NCBI GenBank assembly: GCA_008360955.1
Contig: LUCM01007322.1
Span: forward strand, 82,761 to 146,760
DNA from: Fasciolopsis buskii
Taxonomy: Eukaryota > Platyhelminthes > Trematoda > Plagiorchiida > Fasciolidae
Reading direction: 5' to 3'
DNA length: 64,000 nt
Shown piece after piece: positions 46,401 through 59,800 of this stretch. Position numbers and translations under genes: made by a program. The notes beneath the pieces were generated by a model that saw only the letters and a list, made by a program, of their open reading frames with translations, had not been told where the DNA came from and searched no databases. The first letter of the stretch is position 1, and each line of letters opens with the position of its first letter.

Positions 46401-47749
46401 GGGCTAACCCATCCCACCCCGGCAGCGAGAGATTATAGGGGTTTGAAACTTTCCCTATTCAAATCAAAGGTGATAGAATGGACGAACGGAAACTTACCTC
46501 ATGACGTCTTTGTCGTCTAAACTCGGGATACCGCATTTCAGTTTCGATACAACGCATGCTTAAACGGAAACACGCTGCGTATGGTTAACAGGTTCTCAGG
46601 CAGCCAGTTTCTGGTATTCACAACCCTGTCACTAAATAAGTGCCAGCTAACCAACATACTGGAATGTTTTTGCAAGCTTCCTCCCATGGCCATGTTTGCA
46701 AGGTCCTACGTCCCGCTAAAAACAACCATCTGGGCTAATGCCCAATCCCAAAGGTATTCACTACATTAACATGGTGTCTGCTTCTGTCCAGCGGGAAGAG
46801 GTTTAGGTGACAGGGTTGCGGATGGTATCACTTTTTAACCCTGCCACACAACCAGCCTCGTACCTAGTCGCGTACCTTTTGAAGAAGAGCGACAAAGCCG
46901 CAGGCGAATGCTTATTATAGCCTTGTACAGCGATATGACCACCTTCCATTTGCGGACAGAACAGGTAGACAGCTGTAGTAAAACGCAATAGAGGATAATA
47001 AAGGCCACTTGCATGAGTTATTAGCGGCTAAGGAGAGTTTTGCCCGCAATGGTTGCGCATGCGCAAGCTTGATTGTAGAATCCGCAGACGATTATTGTAA
47101 GGGTAAGCTTGAGAAAGGCCCTATAGGCTTCGCGCTGTGGGGCCTGAGACAGCGAGATGTAATAACTTTCCGAGGTCACTAAGCAGTTGACGGGATCTGC
47201 TTTCGCCCTTGGGTTTCGAGAGCGGCATCTTGACTGCTTTACGTTTTTTTTCATAGCTTTTGTGGTGGTACACGGGCGGCGGCCATGCCATCATCGACCG
47301 ATGTGATCACAGGAGAACCGAGTGGGTACTGCGGAACGACAGTAGCATGGTTCGATTGCCCGGAATGCATTTGCTAGTGCCAGTCGGTTGAAGGGTCTGG
47401 TGGCTACCGGATGGCAGGCCTGAAAACGAGGTAGTGAGGAAGGCGAACATTCTGGAATTCATATATCTGAAGGTTAAGGTGAGCAGAAAAGAGTAGGAAG
47501 TGTTAAACGTGTGAGAACGCGCAGGCAATTTCCTAATGCCATCTGGCGTTTTCCACTGGGCTTTGAAAGGAATCGTATGGCAGAATACTAAGTGTGTGAG
47601 ATAAAAATGGGAATGAAGGTCCGTTTGGGGCGCATAAAATCACCCGTGCTTGTTGAGTTAACTGCTGAGGGTGACATCCAAATAGTGGGGCTAGAGCCAG
47701 ATGTTGCGAGGTATTGTGAGAAATTCCTGGCAAACCAAGGAGGGTTTAA
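46401..47749. other. Unassigned stretch interrupting CR1-like material
   Basis: No recognisable content. The CR1 frame to the right (47750 onward) breaks off after the finger region and the palm resumes only near 46400, so this 1.35 kb may be an insertion into the element or the two pieces may be separate copies. Confidence 0.35.
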
Positions 47750-49470
47750 CAGTCAAAGATGAATCTGGATTGTTTGCGATGTCGTGAGTCTGATGCGCTG
47801 GTGAAGCAAAATCCGCCACTAACCCAAACGGTCGTTTTTATGGTTGCCAGATGGCTTGCTGAAGCCAAGATAACAAGCTTCAACCCGCTTACTTCATCTA
47901 GTGCTCAATTGTTTTCAACCAGGAATCGCGGGGGGTTGTGAGGTAAAACCTACTTTTCATGAAGCCGTGCTGAGCTTGGCAGGACAGTGAGTGCCGAGCT
48001 AGATATTGGTGGATGTAGGGTTGGATCGCCTGCTCCAAAATCTTGCATAGGATGCCAGTTAGGTTAATGGGCCTGACGATTTCATGGCGGTGGTTGGGCT
48101 TCCATTATGCATTGCTGCGACCGCTGCGCAGCCCTGAACCTTTGTCTTTACCGGCATGTATTAGCCTTTGCGCCTGGCCAGCGATGATGCTGAGCAGTGG
48201 ATTGGCGGTCGTCCGTTGATCATTATGTGTCAGCAGACCTATTTTTGTACCACCCTCCCAGTTGCCCACGTACATCTCCCTTCATTACCTTCGTTACCTC
48301 CGATGGCCTGCGGTGAGGTATGTTGCACAAAGCTTCCAAGACCACCCCCGTCAGCTGAGGTAATTCGCTACTTAGTCTGCTTTGCTCTGGTCATCTGTGG
48401 TGCCCTGGCCTCCAAACTTTAAGGGACCAATGCCATACTTCATTGAGCTTTTTGTTTGAACGTAAACGTGACACTTCATCAGTTGTCACTTTATCAGCTC
48501 TAGCTCCCACCTGCTTCCTTTACCCTGGATTGGCTTTTTTACCTCTCTGAAGTTCTTTCTGCTGTGTTCAGTGCAGCGCATTGTTGAATACCCTCCCACA
48601 TCAATTCTACCGCCTAATAAGCTTTGCGATGCCCGCCCAGTGTTAAGGTGTTTTTTCTTTGCGATTCACACATCGCCAAGAACATGTTCCCGTATGATTT
48701 GTAGCAATTCCCGGACTCTACACCACCCTCCCTCAACCTCAGCCCAATCTTCCATGTACCATTTTTATCCTGTTGCCTCTGCCTACAGGTTAACCAAGCC
48801 CGCATTTTTGAAGCTCCTAGTCTACTTCGGGGCTACCCTGGGTTGACGCAAACAGTGGATTTTGCCGTCATGTACTCTCTTGCCGGACGTGGCCAGACAC
48901 CGGCGTTCTGTGACTTCATTTGCCTTACTTGTTAGTGCAAGACCTGCTAATGATGACTCGTGACCAGATCTGTTCCCGGTACAGTGAAAATACGCTGATG
49001 CGGTGTATTAAAGTGCAACCATTCGATGAATCATTATGCCCTGCCATTGGTGCCGCAATCCAGAAGTCTCCGTCAATTTGGAGCAGCTTGAAGTCCCCAA
49101 ACACTAATGTGTTGTCGCATCCCTTAATTACACTTGTCAAAGCATTCACAAGCGATTCTTTTTTTCCTGGTCAGTACATGAAGCACTGTATACGTATGCT
49201 ACACTGACCTGCCTAGACTGAATTAGTATATTTGGAGGGCCCCAGTGCATAATGTGACCCGAAATGCAATGTAGTTGGTCCATTTTGTATGGGAATAGGC
49301 GCCTCGTCCTCTCCACACCTGTTCTCGTTCTGGCGATAAGTGAGAAACTTTGTGTGGCCGCCCTCACATGGTTTGCTTCGAGGACCGTCTCTGATAAATA
49401 GCAAATGCAAAGACATTGTGCTCTGTAGCCGCCGCGGTAGCCTTAAACTACAAGTTTTGGCTACCACTGG
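47750..49470 (-). pseudogene. CR1-type endonuclease, linker and reverse transcriptase fingers
   Basis: Minus-strand CR1-like relic read from right to left. Endonuclease: TLVFGDFKLLQIDGDFWIAA then PMAGHNDSSNGC (48925-49149 frame), a version of the V-G-D-F-N-L-P-x-I-D-W motif. Linker: AEVEGGWCRVRELLQIIREH (about 48760-48690), then YGIGPLKFGGQGTTDDQSKA D (about 48450-48390). Fingers: EIVRPINLTGILCKILEQAI and QPYIHQYLARHSLSC and QHGFMK (48100-47945), matching R-P-I-S-L-T and the Q-H-G-F block. A few palm residues follow. Stops and shifts are frequent. The order and strand match the palm piece at 45.0-46.4 kb. Confidence 0.75.
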
Positions 49471-52400
49471 CTTTGGCGTATCGCACCACCAACCCGCTTT
49501 CTAGGCCCAAGATGCTATTCATAACTACTCCGACCTGATCCTTGGGCATAATGCCAGGGGTATTACTGGGTTTCGTGTGGTAATTTCCGGTTTCGGGGGC
49601 ACGGTGCCTTCGAATAAGACGCTCCTGATGCTCCTTTATTTGTAATGCAAACAGCCATCGCGAGCCACTAAATGGATTTTATGCCTTTTTCCTCTGACAG
49701 ATAGATTATTAGTCTTCTCCCTGCAGAAGATCTCTGATTAAAACTATCGTAATCGCGGGCGGCTGATTACTCGCCGTCGGTAGTTTGGACGTTCGCGAGA
49801 GCGTTCAAACTCATTTCACTTGTGGGAGACTGGACGCCCCTTCCTTTCGCCTTCTTCACGCCTACGCGCGGTTCCGCAGACTGGCTAATACTTGGGCCAC
49901 CAGATGTCATGAGAAACCTCCCTCATTTCACAATGGCTATTATTACAGTGTTGACGATTAGCCTATCTGTAGTTAACTCGTCTCCAAGTTAGAACAATAC
50001 GGATTTCGCCGCATCCTCCCCGTGAGGGCTGGGACTAGTATGTGCCCACTCTGGGCAACCGATTTACACACGCAGGAAGTGGTACTTCTGCCATAAGGAT
50101 GAAGTTCGTTACTTGCCCACGACCTAGCTCCCTCTTGCTCGACGGCGGCAGGCCCTTGCTTTCTGGGTCCATGAGCTTCCATTCAGATATGCGTCTGGAA
50201 CGGTAGAAGCCGGGAGAGACGTGTAGCATCCATTCTATGGAACTGGGCAGAGCCGCAGTGGTGAAATTTCCAGACTAAATAGGCAGCTAAGCGCTATTTA
50301 GAGAGGCATCACTGTTCCATGCTGGTTGGGCTTAAGTTTAAGGGACTTAACTCATTAGTTCCAGTGGATGTTTAATTTTTACTTTGAAATAGATTTTCTT
50401 GCTTATGTTACGAGTTTCTCATGCTACACGGATGACATCAAATGGGCAATAAACAAGCCTTAATTAATGTCCAAGTCCCGGATTTGAAGACCTTCATGAG
50501 AGTACTCTCATTGCCAGGGAAAAGCAGAGGCCACATTTATTCTCTACTTGGCTTGATGTAAAAATGTATTATAACAGAAAGCGGTCACCTCATGTAACGC
50601 AATCCAAGGGTGCAGCGAATGAGCTTCAGGAGACGGGAGGGAGTAAGGCGGTTGGGCAAACCCCAACCACCTTGGTGGGGACCCTCCGAAACCTTTCCAG
50701 TACTTCCAAATGTCTAGCGAGACCGATATGTGCGTCCAGGCTCCCGTATTACAGAAGCGGCCGAATAAACGTGAAATAACCGTCGCCTGACATAAGCGTG
50801 CAGGAATTGTGGATCAGGTTCACGACGCGGAACTGGGTCTTGCCTCCAGGCCGATGGTGATGAGAGAAAAATGGTTACTATATGCCAGAAACCTAGTACT
50901 TTGTGACGGTCGACCCCGCCCAGGGTGGCAGTCCCGCAGGAGGGTTCATGTTGGTCCGCTTCCTCATGGGTCATGCTGATGCATTTAGCATCGTTCATGG
51001 GAAGTCTCCAGTCATCGGACTATCTTTTGGCATTATCGGCAGATGGCCACAGAAGCTTCTGACTGGGGCTGCGGAGTGTTGCGTCTTCCGCGCACCTAAC
51101 TGCCGACAAGGAGGACTTTAGGGAGATGACTGATTTATATTGAATGGGAGATGGAGACCAGCAGTGAATCTTGTGGCAATCACGCACTAAAAGGTGACCT
51201 TTCGAAGGAAGCTTTCATTACTTTTTCCGCCAACGTTCTTCCGGTTAGAAAGCTGTTCAGCATACCTAGCATGGGACCGGCAGCATGATAGCTTTGAAGC
51301 TTGCACTTTTTAGGTTGCCGGTGTTGGCAGGGACACTGGAAATGCCGGAATTGTCAGGAAGGAAGCCATTTTAGCAGTCGGCTAAGGTATTGGTTAGGTG
51401 CGACCGTCACACCAAAGTGCCCTTCAGAATGCGTTCGAACGCTTTGCTCGGGACACTCTTCGGACTAGCTGGCCGGTAGTCGGGGGGTTATTGGCTGCCC
51501 TTATTAAAAATGGGTCAAATGGTTACCCTACTTCCGGCATATTGTTTAAAGGCGGAAAGGCATTAAGTTGTTATTACGTCTGCAGTCTCTTCCAAGATGC
51601 CGGGATGTAGTATTTCAGAATACGTGGAGCAATATCGGTTTGAGCTTCCAAATCATCCGGAAAATATGCGTCAGTTTTTTCGGGTACGGGCAAACGTAGA
51701 AATCAGCGGCTACTGGGATGGGAATGGAAAGGCTGCAGGCATGTGAACGGAAAGAATTTACTACAATGGAGGATGTAATAGGGGTAAATCTAGCATGTTG
51801 ATGAGCTGTTGAAGTTTTCAAGATGCTTTCAGGCGTAGCATGTGTTGAAACGAAATCGTTTTTTCGCTCCCAGGTGACAACAACCTGCTGCGAATTCATT
51901 TTGCACTGCTTTAATTTGGGCCCGATGGGTTGCGGGTAGACCAGAATTTTTTCGCGTCTTGTGTGAGGTGTGTTCCGTGGTGTCCGGTTTAATCTTTTTC
52001 TCCGTAGTGGTTCTCTCCCCCTTTAGAGTAGACTCTGATTTTTGGGATGAATTAGCCTTATATTGTGAGATAAGTTCTTCGTGCTCTTTGACATGGACCT
52101 CGTGTTCCGTGCTACTTAGTTCGTCCCGGAGAAGGACATACAGAAAGTCTACGCTGGTTCTTTTTAGGAATCCAGCTATTCTTGAATTCCGGGAAATGAA
52201 ACTCCATTTGAAAATGAAATCAAAACTTAGAAGCAGTTAATTCCTCTTGCCAAGTTATGGCAGTTGTTTGACAAGATTAAACTGGTGCTGCTCTTCTAAA
52301 TTAACCAAGTCGAAAATAGAGGGTTATTGTCGAATGAGATATCTGATCGGCCCCTTCACGCATTGTGACCACGGTGTATGGAGGACAACAGCCACAAAGA

Positions 52401-53830
52401 GCCTCCCGAATACAGGGTCTGATGCACTGGTCTTGCTAGCCAATGCTTGGTGATTTAGCACCTCGTGTAATTAGATGCCTGAAGTAGTTGAGTTTCTCCA
52501 CGAAGCCTAGCAGTGTTGCGTGGTTACTGTTGTGCTACGGGTTACAAATAGGTGGTCAATTACTGCTAGTAACAGGGACTTTTCTGGCTTCGGGAGAGAG
52601 ATAAGTAGCCCTGGGCTATCGGCGATAGACAAAGGAGGCTCTATGGTTATCGCGGGCGGAGAGGGCAGTTATCATTATAAATAATTGTATCTCCAGCATG
52701 CCGCCCTTGAAAATCATGCCAAGAAATGTGTTATCTTCTGAAATGGATCTCAGTCAACAGCATCTGGAGTAATCCAATTTTATGTGTGGACTGTTATGTG
52801 GGGATTAGTGTCAAAAACTAGATGTTGGTTCCCTTAGAAAGGTGGAACTTTAGCGAAGCATATTGACATTGACTAAACATGATGGCGGGGCTGGTAGAAG
52901 GGCCCATATCCTCCAGCCTTGGTGGAAGCGGTCCAGAAAAAGACCAATCGCCACTGCCTTGCAACGAGAGGATGAAACTTTTCATGTACGCTCCCTGCCT
53001 CTCTTCTCAGTCTATTTGTGGCTTCTGCTCCGAGGAGTCTTGCTCAGAACATTTTTGCGACATGTCGCAGCCCTGTCTTTTGACTTTTTTTTGACGGAAT
53101 TTTTGGAGTTTATTGAGCTATTATGGTTTTTGGGACCAGTTTTGCTTACCCTGCTCCGCGCAACCTTAGTTGGTTTTGCCTTCCGTTCTGGCACTTACTC
53201 ACTGTGTCTACTGCTTAATGTGCTGGCTGCAGCTTCAGTGGGAACACCGAATTCCTCCGTGGCGGTACAGTAGGACGCTGTATTCTGGGCCGGCTACTGC
53301 GGCGTTGGGGAAGACAGTTAGTTTAGAATGTTTGCTATCAGGCGGCACTCACATAGGCCTTCCATTCTGCATTGAAAGTTGGTGGTTTTCATTTCTCCCC
53401 TTAAAATTTTTTGAATGGAACTATTTTCTTCACGGATGCTGGGTGATTAATCCGCAATTTAGGCCCTTTTATAAGGCGTGTGCGGTTTCTGGTTGGTCAT
53501 GTACGTCCGCTTTTGAGGACGAAAGGACGATTGAACTCGTGCGTATACGTCTTGATGATGGTCTGGAAAGATAATTTTACCCAGATAACTATGCATTTGG
53601 TGCACTTCCCTGCGTTGTGTAGCAGCCCAGAAGCATCGTTCAACACAGACCGGAAACGTTTGATGAATTGTTGCCCAGGTTCTAAGCTTAAGCCCGATAG
53701 TAACCTGTCCTTCAGAGATTGTCTCCTGCCTTTTCGCCGTTGGAGTGAGAGCACTCATCACTGTGCGCAAATGCTTACATGTGAGGAAGTCAGTCCGACA
53801 CTTGAGGAGTAGTCGATAGTCAGCTGACAC
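49471..53830. other. Mostly unassigned; possible CR1 ORF1 remnants on the minus strand
   Basis: On the minus strand, upstream of the CR1 endonuclease, two Lys/Arg/Ser-rich open stretches occur at about 52140-51840 (HVKEHEELISQYKANSSQ, then TTTEKKIKP) and 53194-53012 (PERKAKPTKVARSRVSK). Basic composition and position fit a non-LTR first open reading frame, but no signature domain was found. The rest has no recognisable content. Confidence 0.3.
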
Positions 53831-56800
53831 AGTACCCTGAGATCAATGTAACACGTTGCAGCCTAAACCGTACGCGATGCTCTAGGGGTACGACTGTTGG
53901 GGATTGCCTCTTACGAGAGTAATTCTCATCGGAGTGAGGAATATCCTTCTTCCTTCACAATGGAAGCATAAAGCAAACAGAGCACCGGAAACTATGCACA
54001 TTATAGGCTGTCCACAGCCCTTATGTGGCCCATGTTTGCAGCAGATGCAGCCCAAATTTGGAAGCAGTTCCTACGACGTAAGGCTATAGTGGATAATCCT
54101 CGTTATGTTCGGCGTACAGCGAGGGTGACAAACGAGTACCGATAGTCATAAACTACAACTCCTGGAGTTAATGGAGGCACACGAATAGGTGATTTAGAGC
54201 AGCTGCAGCCGAAATAATCCGCGGAGGAAATGAGGGACGAGGTCTATTGGTAAAGGCCAAATTCAGAAAACTTTGCTTCTATTATCTGGAGCTTTGTAGA
54301 AATCAGGGATACGGAGCAAGCAAGCCGTGAAACAAATTATTCACGACATGAATCATTGTCCCCTGACAGGTTTTATGTTTTGGATTTCTTTAGCGTATTT
54401 ACAACATGAAGCTAATCTTGTATATACTAGGAACTTCGTCTGAAGCGCCAAAGCAAACCCCGATAAGATTTGTGCGCGCATAAAGTCTAAAGAGGAGGGC
54501 AGTTATTTTGCAGCAACCTTGGAAAATGTTTATTGCTTTGTAGTCAATAAGGACAAGGATAATTATGGACTTAAACATTATTCCCATTCATAACCACCGC
54601 GCGGTGCAAGCGCACAATGATATATCTGCAATATCTCAGTGTGAACGTAAGGTGAGGCAATAAGTTGTGCACTGAAAATGCACTACAGGAAGCAGAGCCG
54701 ATAAATAAAGGCAAAAAGACAGGGCCAGGCGGGACCCTCAAAAAGCGCTCTGCAGCCTCAAATTTTTGGTTCATCTGGGACATGAACAGAGTCGTTCAGA
54801 GGGGACCCAAGTTAGTGGCAATACCAGTCTACCAGAAAGCGTCTGCAGTGATGGATATGTATTAATCAAGACAGTGAAAGAGCTGGCATCTGCAGCTTTG
54901 GCCTAGCATAAGTACTGTAGAAGGGCCTAGAATGGATAACAGAACAGCATTGGCAGTACATGTCCAGGCACGGGTTTATAACGACCCCACACCTACACCT
55001 AAGTCAGTAAATGCAAATATATACAAGAATTCCAACAACCAGTAACAGAGAGAAAAGACAGTGTTAGTTTTCATGGGGTCCTAGCTAAAGTCAGGATATT
55101 TTGACGGCAAAAACAGGGATAAAATTTTGAACTCGGCAAAGTGTGACTGGCATAGAGGATATGGCGGCCGAGTTTCGCATTGGGACAGCAATGTCTTCGC
55201 GTCATACGTGCTCGTATTCTCCGTCAAACTCGTGTGTGCAACAAGCCGAACTAGCCCGCCAGGAAGTTTGTCCTAGAGGCCCGATTGAACACTCTACTGC
55301 TCTGTCCCAGCAACCGCGCCATATACAAAAACCTAGAACACGTCCTTTGGTACTGATGCTGTAGATGGCTTACTAGCAACGTTTTAGGCCCCAGATTGGT
55401 GAAAACTTTAGGAATCCGTATTTTCTGCCCCTAGTTTAAGAAGCTGATCATTTATCTCTCACCCGAATCCTCCGAAACTGCAACCCTCCTGACTGATGGG
55501 ATATTTAAAATCCTCCCTTCTTAAGTTCAATCGTGGATCCGGCCAGAAAACCGTCCTGGCTTTGGGGTGGAATCGATCTTTCGGAGAAAATCGTGTATTT
55601 TCAAACGCAGATTTTACACAACAGGATTTGATGCTCAACACCGGTTTATGACATTTGTTATTACGTGTATTTCAACGCAAACAACATTTGCACCTTTCCT
55701 TCAGTGTTGCGCTTTCGAGAGTTCTCGCCTTCGATTTGGCTTAACCCCCCTGCATTCTATCCTGCGGTTTGCTTACCAAGGTACTATAAAAACGACGCCA
55801 TTGAGGGCAACATTATAAGCAATGTATTACTCGGATCTAGTTAGTATCTCGCGTCTTTCATGCTCCATCTTTTGAGGGGCCTTTCTCATCATGGATCCAG
55901 AATTCAGTAGACGGGATGTTTCGGGGAACAACGGGATAAATCTGATTGGCTTAGAAGAGTTGCCATGCATTCTTGCACCCACCTGAGTCTGCTTGTTCCA
56001 AATCTGCCTTTATATGCCAGCGGCTTCAGCAAGTTTGGAACAAATATCTCCTTAATCGCGTTCTTAAGAATGATGGCCGCCACGGCCCGAAAAGCCTCAG
56101 GACAATTAGCCTGAATGCCTTTCTAAGGAAGGTTCTGCAAGGGCATCTCTAGAGGTGTAACTTTGCACTCTTTAAGATAATTGGTCGTTACGAGCATTTC
56201 TGCATGGGCTCCTTACAGGCAGCTGTTGTGTACAATTGGCATGATAAGCTGTTTGACACAGGACTTTGATTCCAGGAAGGTAACCCTTGCTACCTTCTTT
56301 GCCACTGTGAAGATTTTTGGAGGCGTCTCTTGACGCCCCTCCATACCAACTATGCGAAAGCCGGCTGGATGTACTCCATAATTCAATACTTCCCACCCGA
56401 AAGCTCCCTCTAGCTACGGGTAGGGGTTTTATTTTCAATGGTACCAAGCAGCAGAATTACGCATGCATACAACCAGAACGGTCGAGGAATGAAATCTTGA
56501 TCCCGACAGCGCAATTTTGGTCGAATATACGGTTATTCACATAAAATTGTGAATAAATGCCTTAAATGCAAACGGTGGTACTCGGAGGGTGTGATGCAAT
56601 CAGTTGGATCAATGTCCCTCAATATTTTGCACAAAATATAAACATCTCAGACTGGCGCCAAAGCGGAAGTGTAGGCAGAAGAATCAGGTAGCAGTTTACA
56701 CGGTGCAGCGTCGTGGTAGAAGCCTGACATGAGAATACCGAGGAAATGCCACTGAACAATGGACGCAGTTCAACGGCTTTCGCAATGAGTGGAAACTTGT

Positions 56801-59800
56801 ACTAAACCACCTCGATTGTCGGGACTACCGAGAAATCACCAGCCAATTTTAAGGCAATTATTAAGTCTGACTAAAGGAAGCATAGACCGTTGCTGACCAA
56901 ATGCTTGTTACGGCAGGAAGGTCCTGGAAACCAATCAAGTTCGGGATATTGACATTAAATACCTGAAGGATATAAGGACCGTAATGGCCCAAAAGGGAAG
57001 TCACTGGAATTTGATAAAGATAAGTATTAACAAAATATTTTTTATAGACTTGTAAATAATGCACATTTTTGAGTTATGTATGCATAAATGGTAAACCATA
57101 GCTTATTCTGAGGCCTTGGTGATTTGTTATTTTTATCGGGCAGCTGGGTAACGGGAGCCGTTTTTGGCATAGATTAGCAAACGCATTTTGCGCAAGTTAG
57201 CCGCCCATTGACTACCCTTTTGCGCTCCACCAGACCACGGTGTGTGGAAGACCTGGACATCAACACGAGTGGGAGTCAGCAGTATGTTTCGAAGTGGAAC
57301 CAACAGTATGCAGTTTCCAAGCTGCGGTTTACGACTACAAGTCATTGTGTATTCCAGGGGGCATTTGGTATTAGAAAGGGCTGGTGAGCACACTTGAGCT
57401 CCGGGAGCTGGAACTTTAAGGGGAAACGACGCAGCAAACTTTTGTTTCAGCAGAGTCATCCCAATTAACTAAACAGTAATTCTTACCTAATGGCGGGGAA
57501 TCAGTTGCAGCTCCGTGAATATCATGACCAAATGGTGTAAGGGGTGTGCCGGAAAATCGATGAAATTTCGCTGGTTTTTTATTAAGACTGATGTAATGGT
57601 AATAATAAAGCCTTGTTATGTGGTTGCAAAACGTGCCTTGATAAAGACTACCGACGATAGCCGAGACGTTTGCAAAATGCTTTAACGAATAAAGCCGTGT
57701 TATTAACATTACCATGCATGTTTTTTTTGCTTGAACGTTTGTTTGTTCGCGCTCGCCGCGAGATTTTACTACTCACGATCTTGCGACCCAAGTAAGCCAC
57801 TTGCGGTTTTTTTGTGCAGTGACCTCGGCCCACGCTTTGGGTTTTTGTGATCGAATACATGGGGTTAGACTTTGTTTGTATTTTGTGAGCCACCATCCAA
57901 TAGTTTATTAGCAAATCGTTTTCCTGGACATGGATTTTGACTTTTGCTGATTATTATCAGTTCATTTCTTAGTGATATTCCCCAAAACAACACCGACGGC
58001 AATAAGCGTGAGATTGCGAAATTAGGAAGACAATTGGCTTCCGCCGAGAAGTGAGCCGCGAGGGCGGAAGTAGTCGAGACACGGAAAGCATAACGATTTG
58101 CTGTTGAAGATCAGTCCGAAAACATAGATCGTTCCTCTCTCTCGAATGTTGCTTGATTTACCCAATCTCGGAGGTGTTCCAGGCGGCGATGATGATCAGC
58201 CGACAAAATGACAGTGTTTAATTGCTGGAGGGCATTTCTTGCTTTAAACGCTGCCTGGTAATGCCTACACTGCTTTAAGTGGTTTGCTTGACAAGGTACT
58301 TAATTTGGGATGAACTGAATGGAGAAAATCATGTGTACTGGATGGAGCCACTTGTGCCCCTTCGGAAAAGGCCTTTCCAAGTTGTGTAACGTGCGTCGCA
58401 GGTTGGCATCAAGTTTAAATAGATCAGTGCAGCTTATGTGGTCATCACTAACCCACTGCCGTAAACATTGGGTTGGTTTCGTTGGGTTGTTAATTCTAAA
58501 GCTTCTGAAGCAAAAGTTGGAGTAACGACGAAATTTGGAGGTATTTCGAGGAGGTTTGACCTTCCCGGTTCTTGCTTGATTTCGTTCGTCAGTGAGGTCA
58601 TCGTTAATAGCTCGGGGACGTATCTGACTAGACCGCCCCTTGGAGATCTCAGATTTGGCGTTCCTCAAGAGCGGCAAGCACGCCACACCGTTGAGCTAGT
58701 AAAGGAACCCGAACCGGTCAGAATGATAGGAATAAGGGGAGGGAAGCACGAGGTAGCCAGGCATACCGGAGATTCTGACCTATTGTTTCAGTCACCGGAT
58801 GTCGCATGGTTGACTATTTTTCTACCAGTGGCCCCGAACGCTCCGTTACATGAGAATAGTAAGATGGCTTGCAGCATGCTTGTGACTTTAAAAAGTAGGG
58901 AGGGTTGGGATGATGTCTATCACTATCTGCTGGTAAACTTGGCCGGACCAGACAGTGTGACTCTCTTGTGCCAGTCCAAAGAAAACCTACTTAGCTGATA
59001 CACGATTCGGAATGTGAACAGTTTCCGAACCGACTCCCTGCTGTTGGCTCCCACTATGCCAAACCAGGAGCAATCTGTATCTTGAGTTTTGTCGTTTTTG
59101 TGCCACGTTTTGTGAACCAAATATTTGCCCATCTGAGCCTGAAGGTACCAAAGAGACTCAGCCGAAAGCCGTTTACCATTCACCTTGGAACATTCTCTTT
59201 GCTAACTCCTTGCTGGTGTCATTTTACAGTGAAGCAATGTACCACAGAAGAATAATGGGGTCCTCCTTTCAACAGAATTTTCCGTACGTGAGAACCAACA
59301 TTTGAAATAAAGCCTGTCTCCAACCCATCTTGAGCACTCCTCGTTGCAAAAGTGCTACTACGAAAACATTAACTTTTCGGTGCAACTTCTCCCGCCTCTG
59401 GCTTACATTAATCGCAAAAATAAAATACCAATAAAAATGCTTTATTTCTGGGGCATAGCCGAGACGCCTGGAATAGGAACGGTCGTGATGAAAATTAGGC
59501 AACTGAATGAAATCTTCACACTCAAGAGATAAAAACTGACCAGAGCAAACACTAACAAATGCAATCCACTGTAATTCTATCAAAACATCGAGCAGTAGGT
59601 GGCGTTGGACGCAAAATTCTATTCAGCATCATTTGACTAGTTTGCGGCATATAATTTAGATGCCTTACCAGAGCTAAGCAGAGGCAATTACTCAGAAGTG
59701 GGGTGAAAATAAAGGATAAGGCTGGAGGAAGCATAATGAAAGTTCGTCACGGCGAGGTATAAAACATGTCGCAGGCAAAGTCCTATCGAGAGGAAAACCT

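Noticed and set aside
58468..58998. 176-codon plus-strand frame and a 128-codon antisense frame
   Set aside because: Neither shows a recognisable domain and both can arise by chance.
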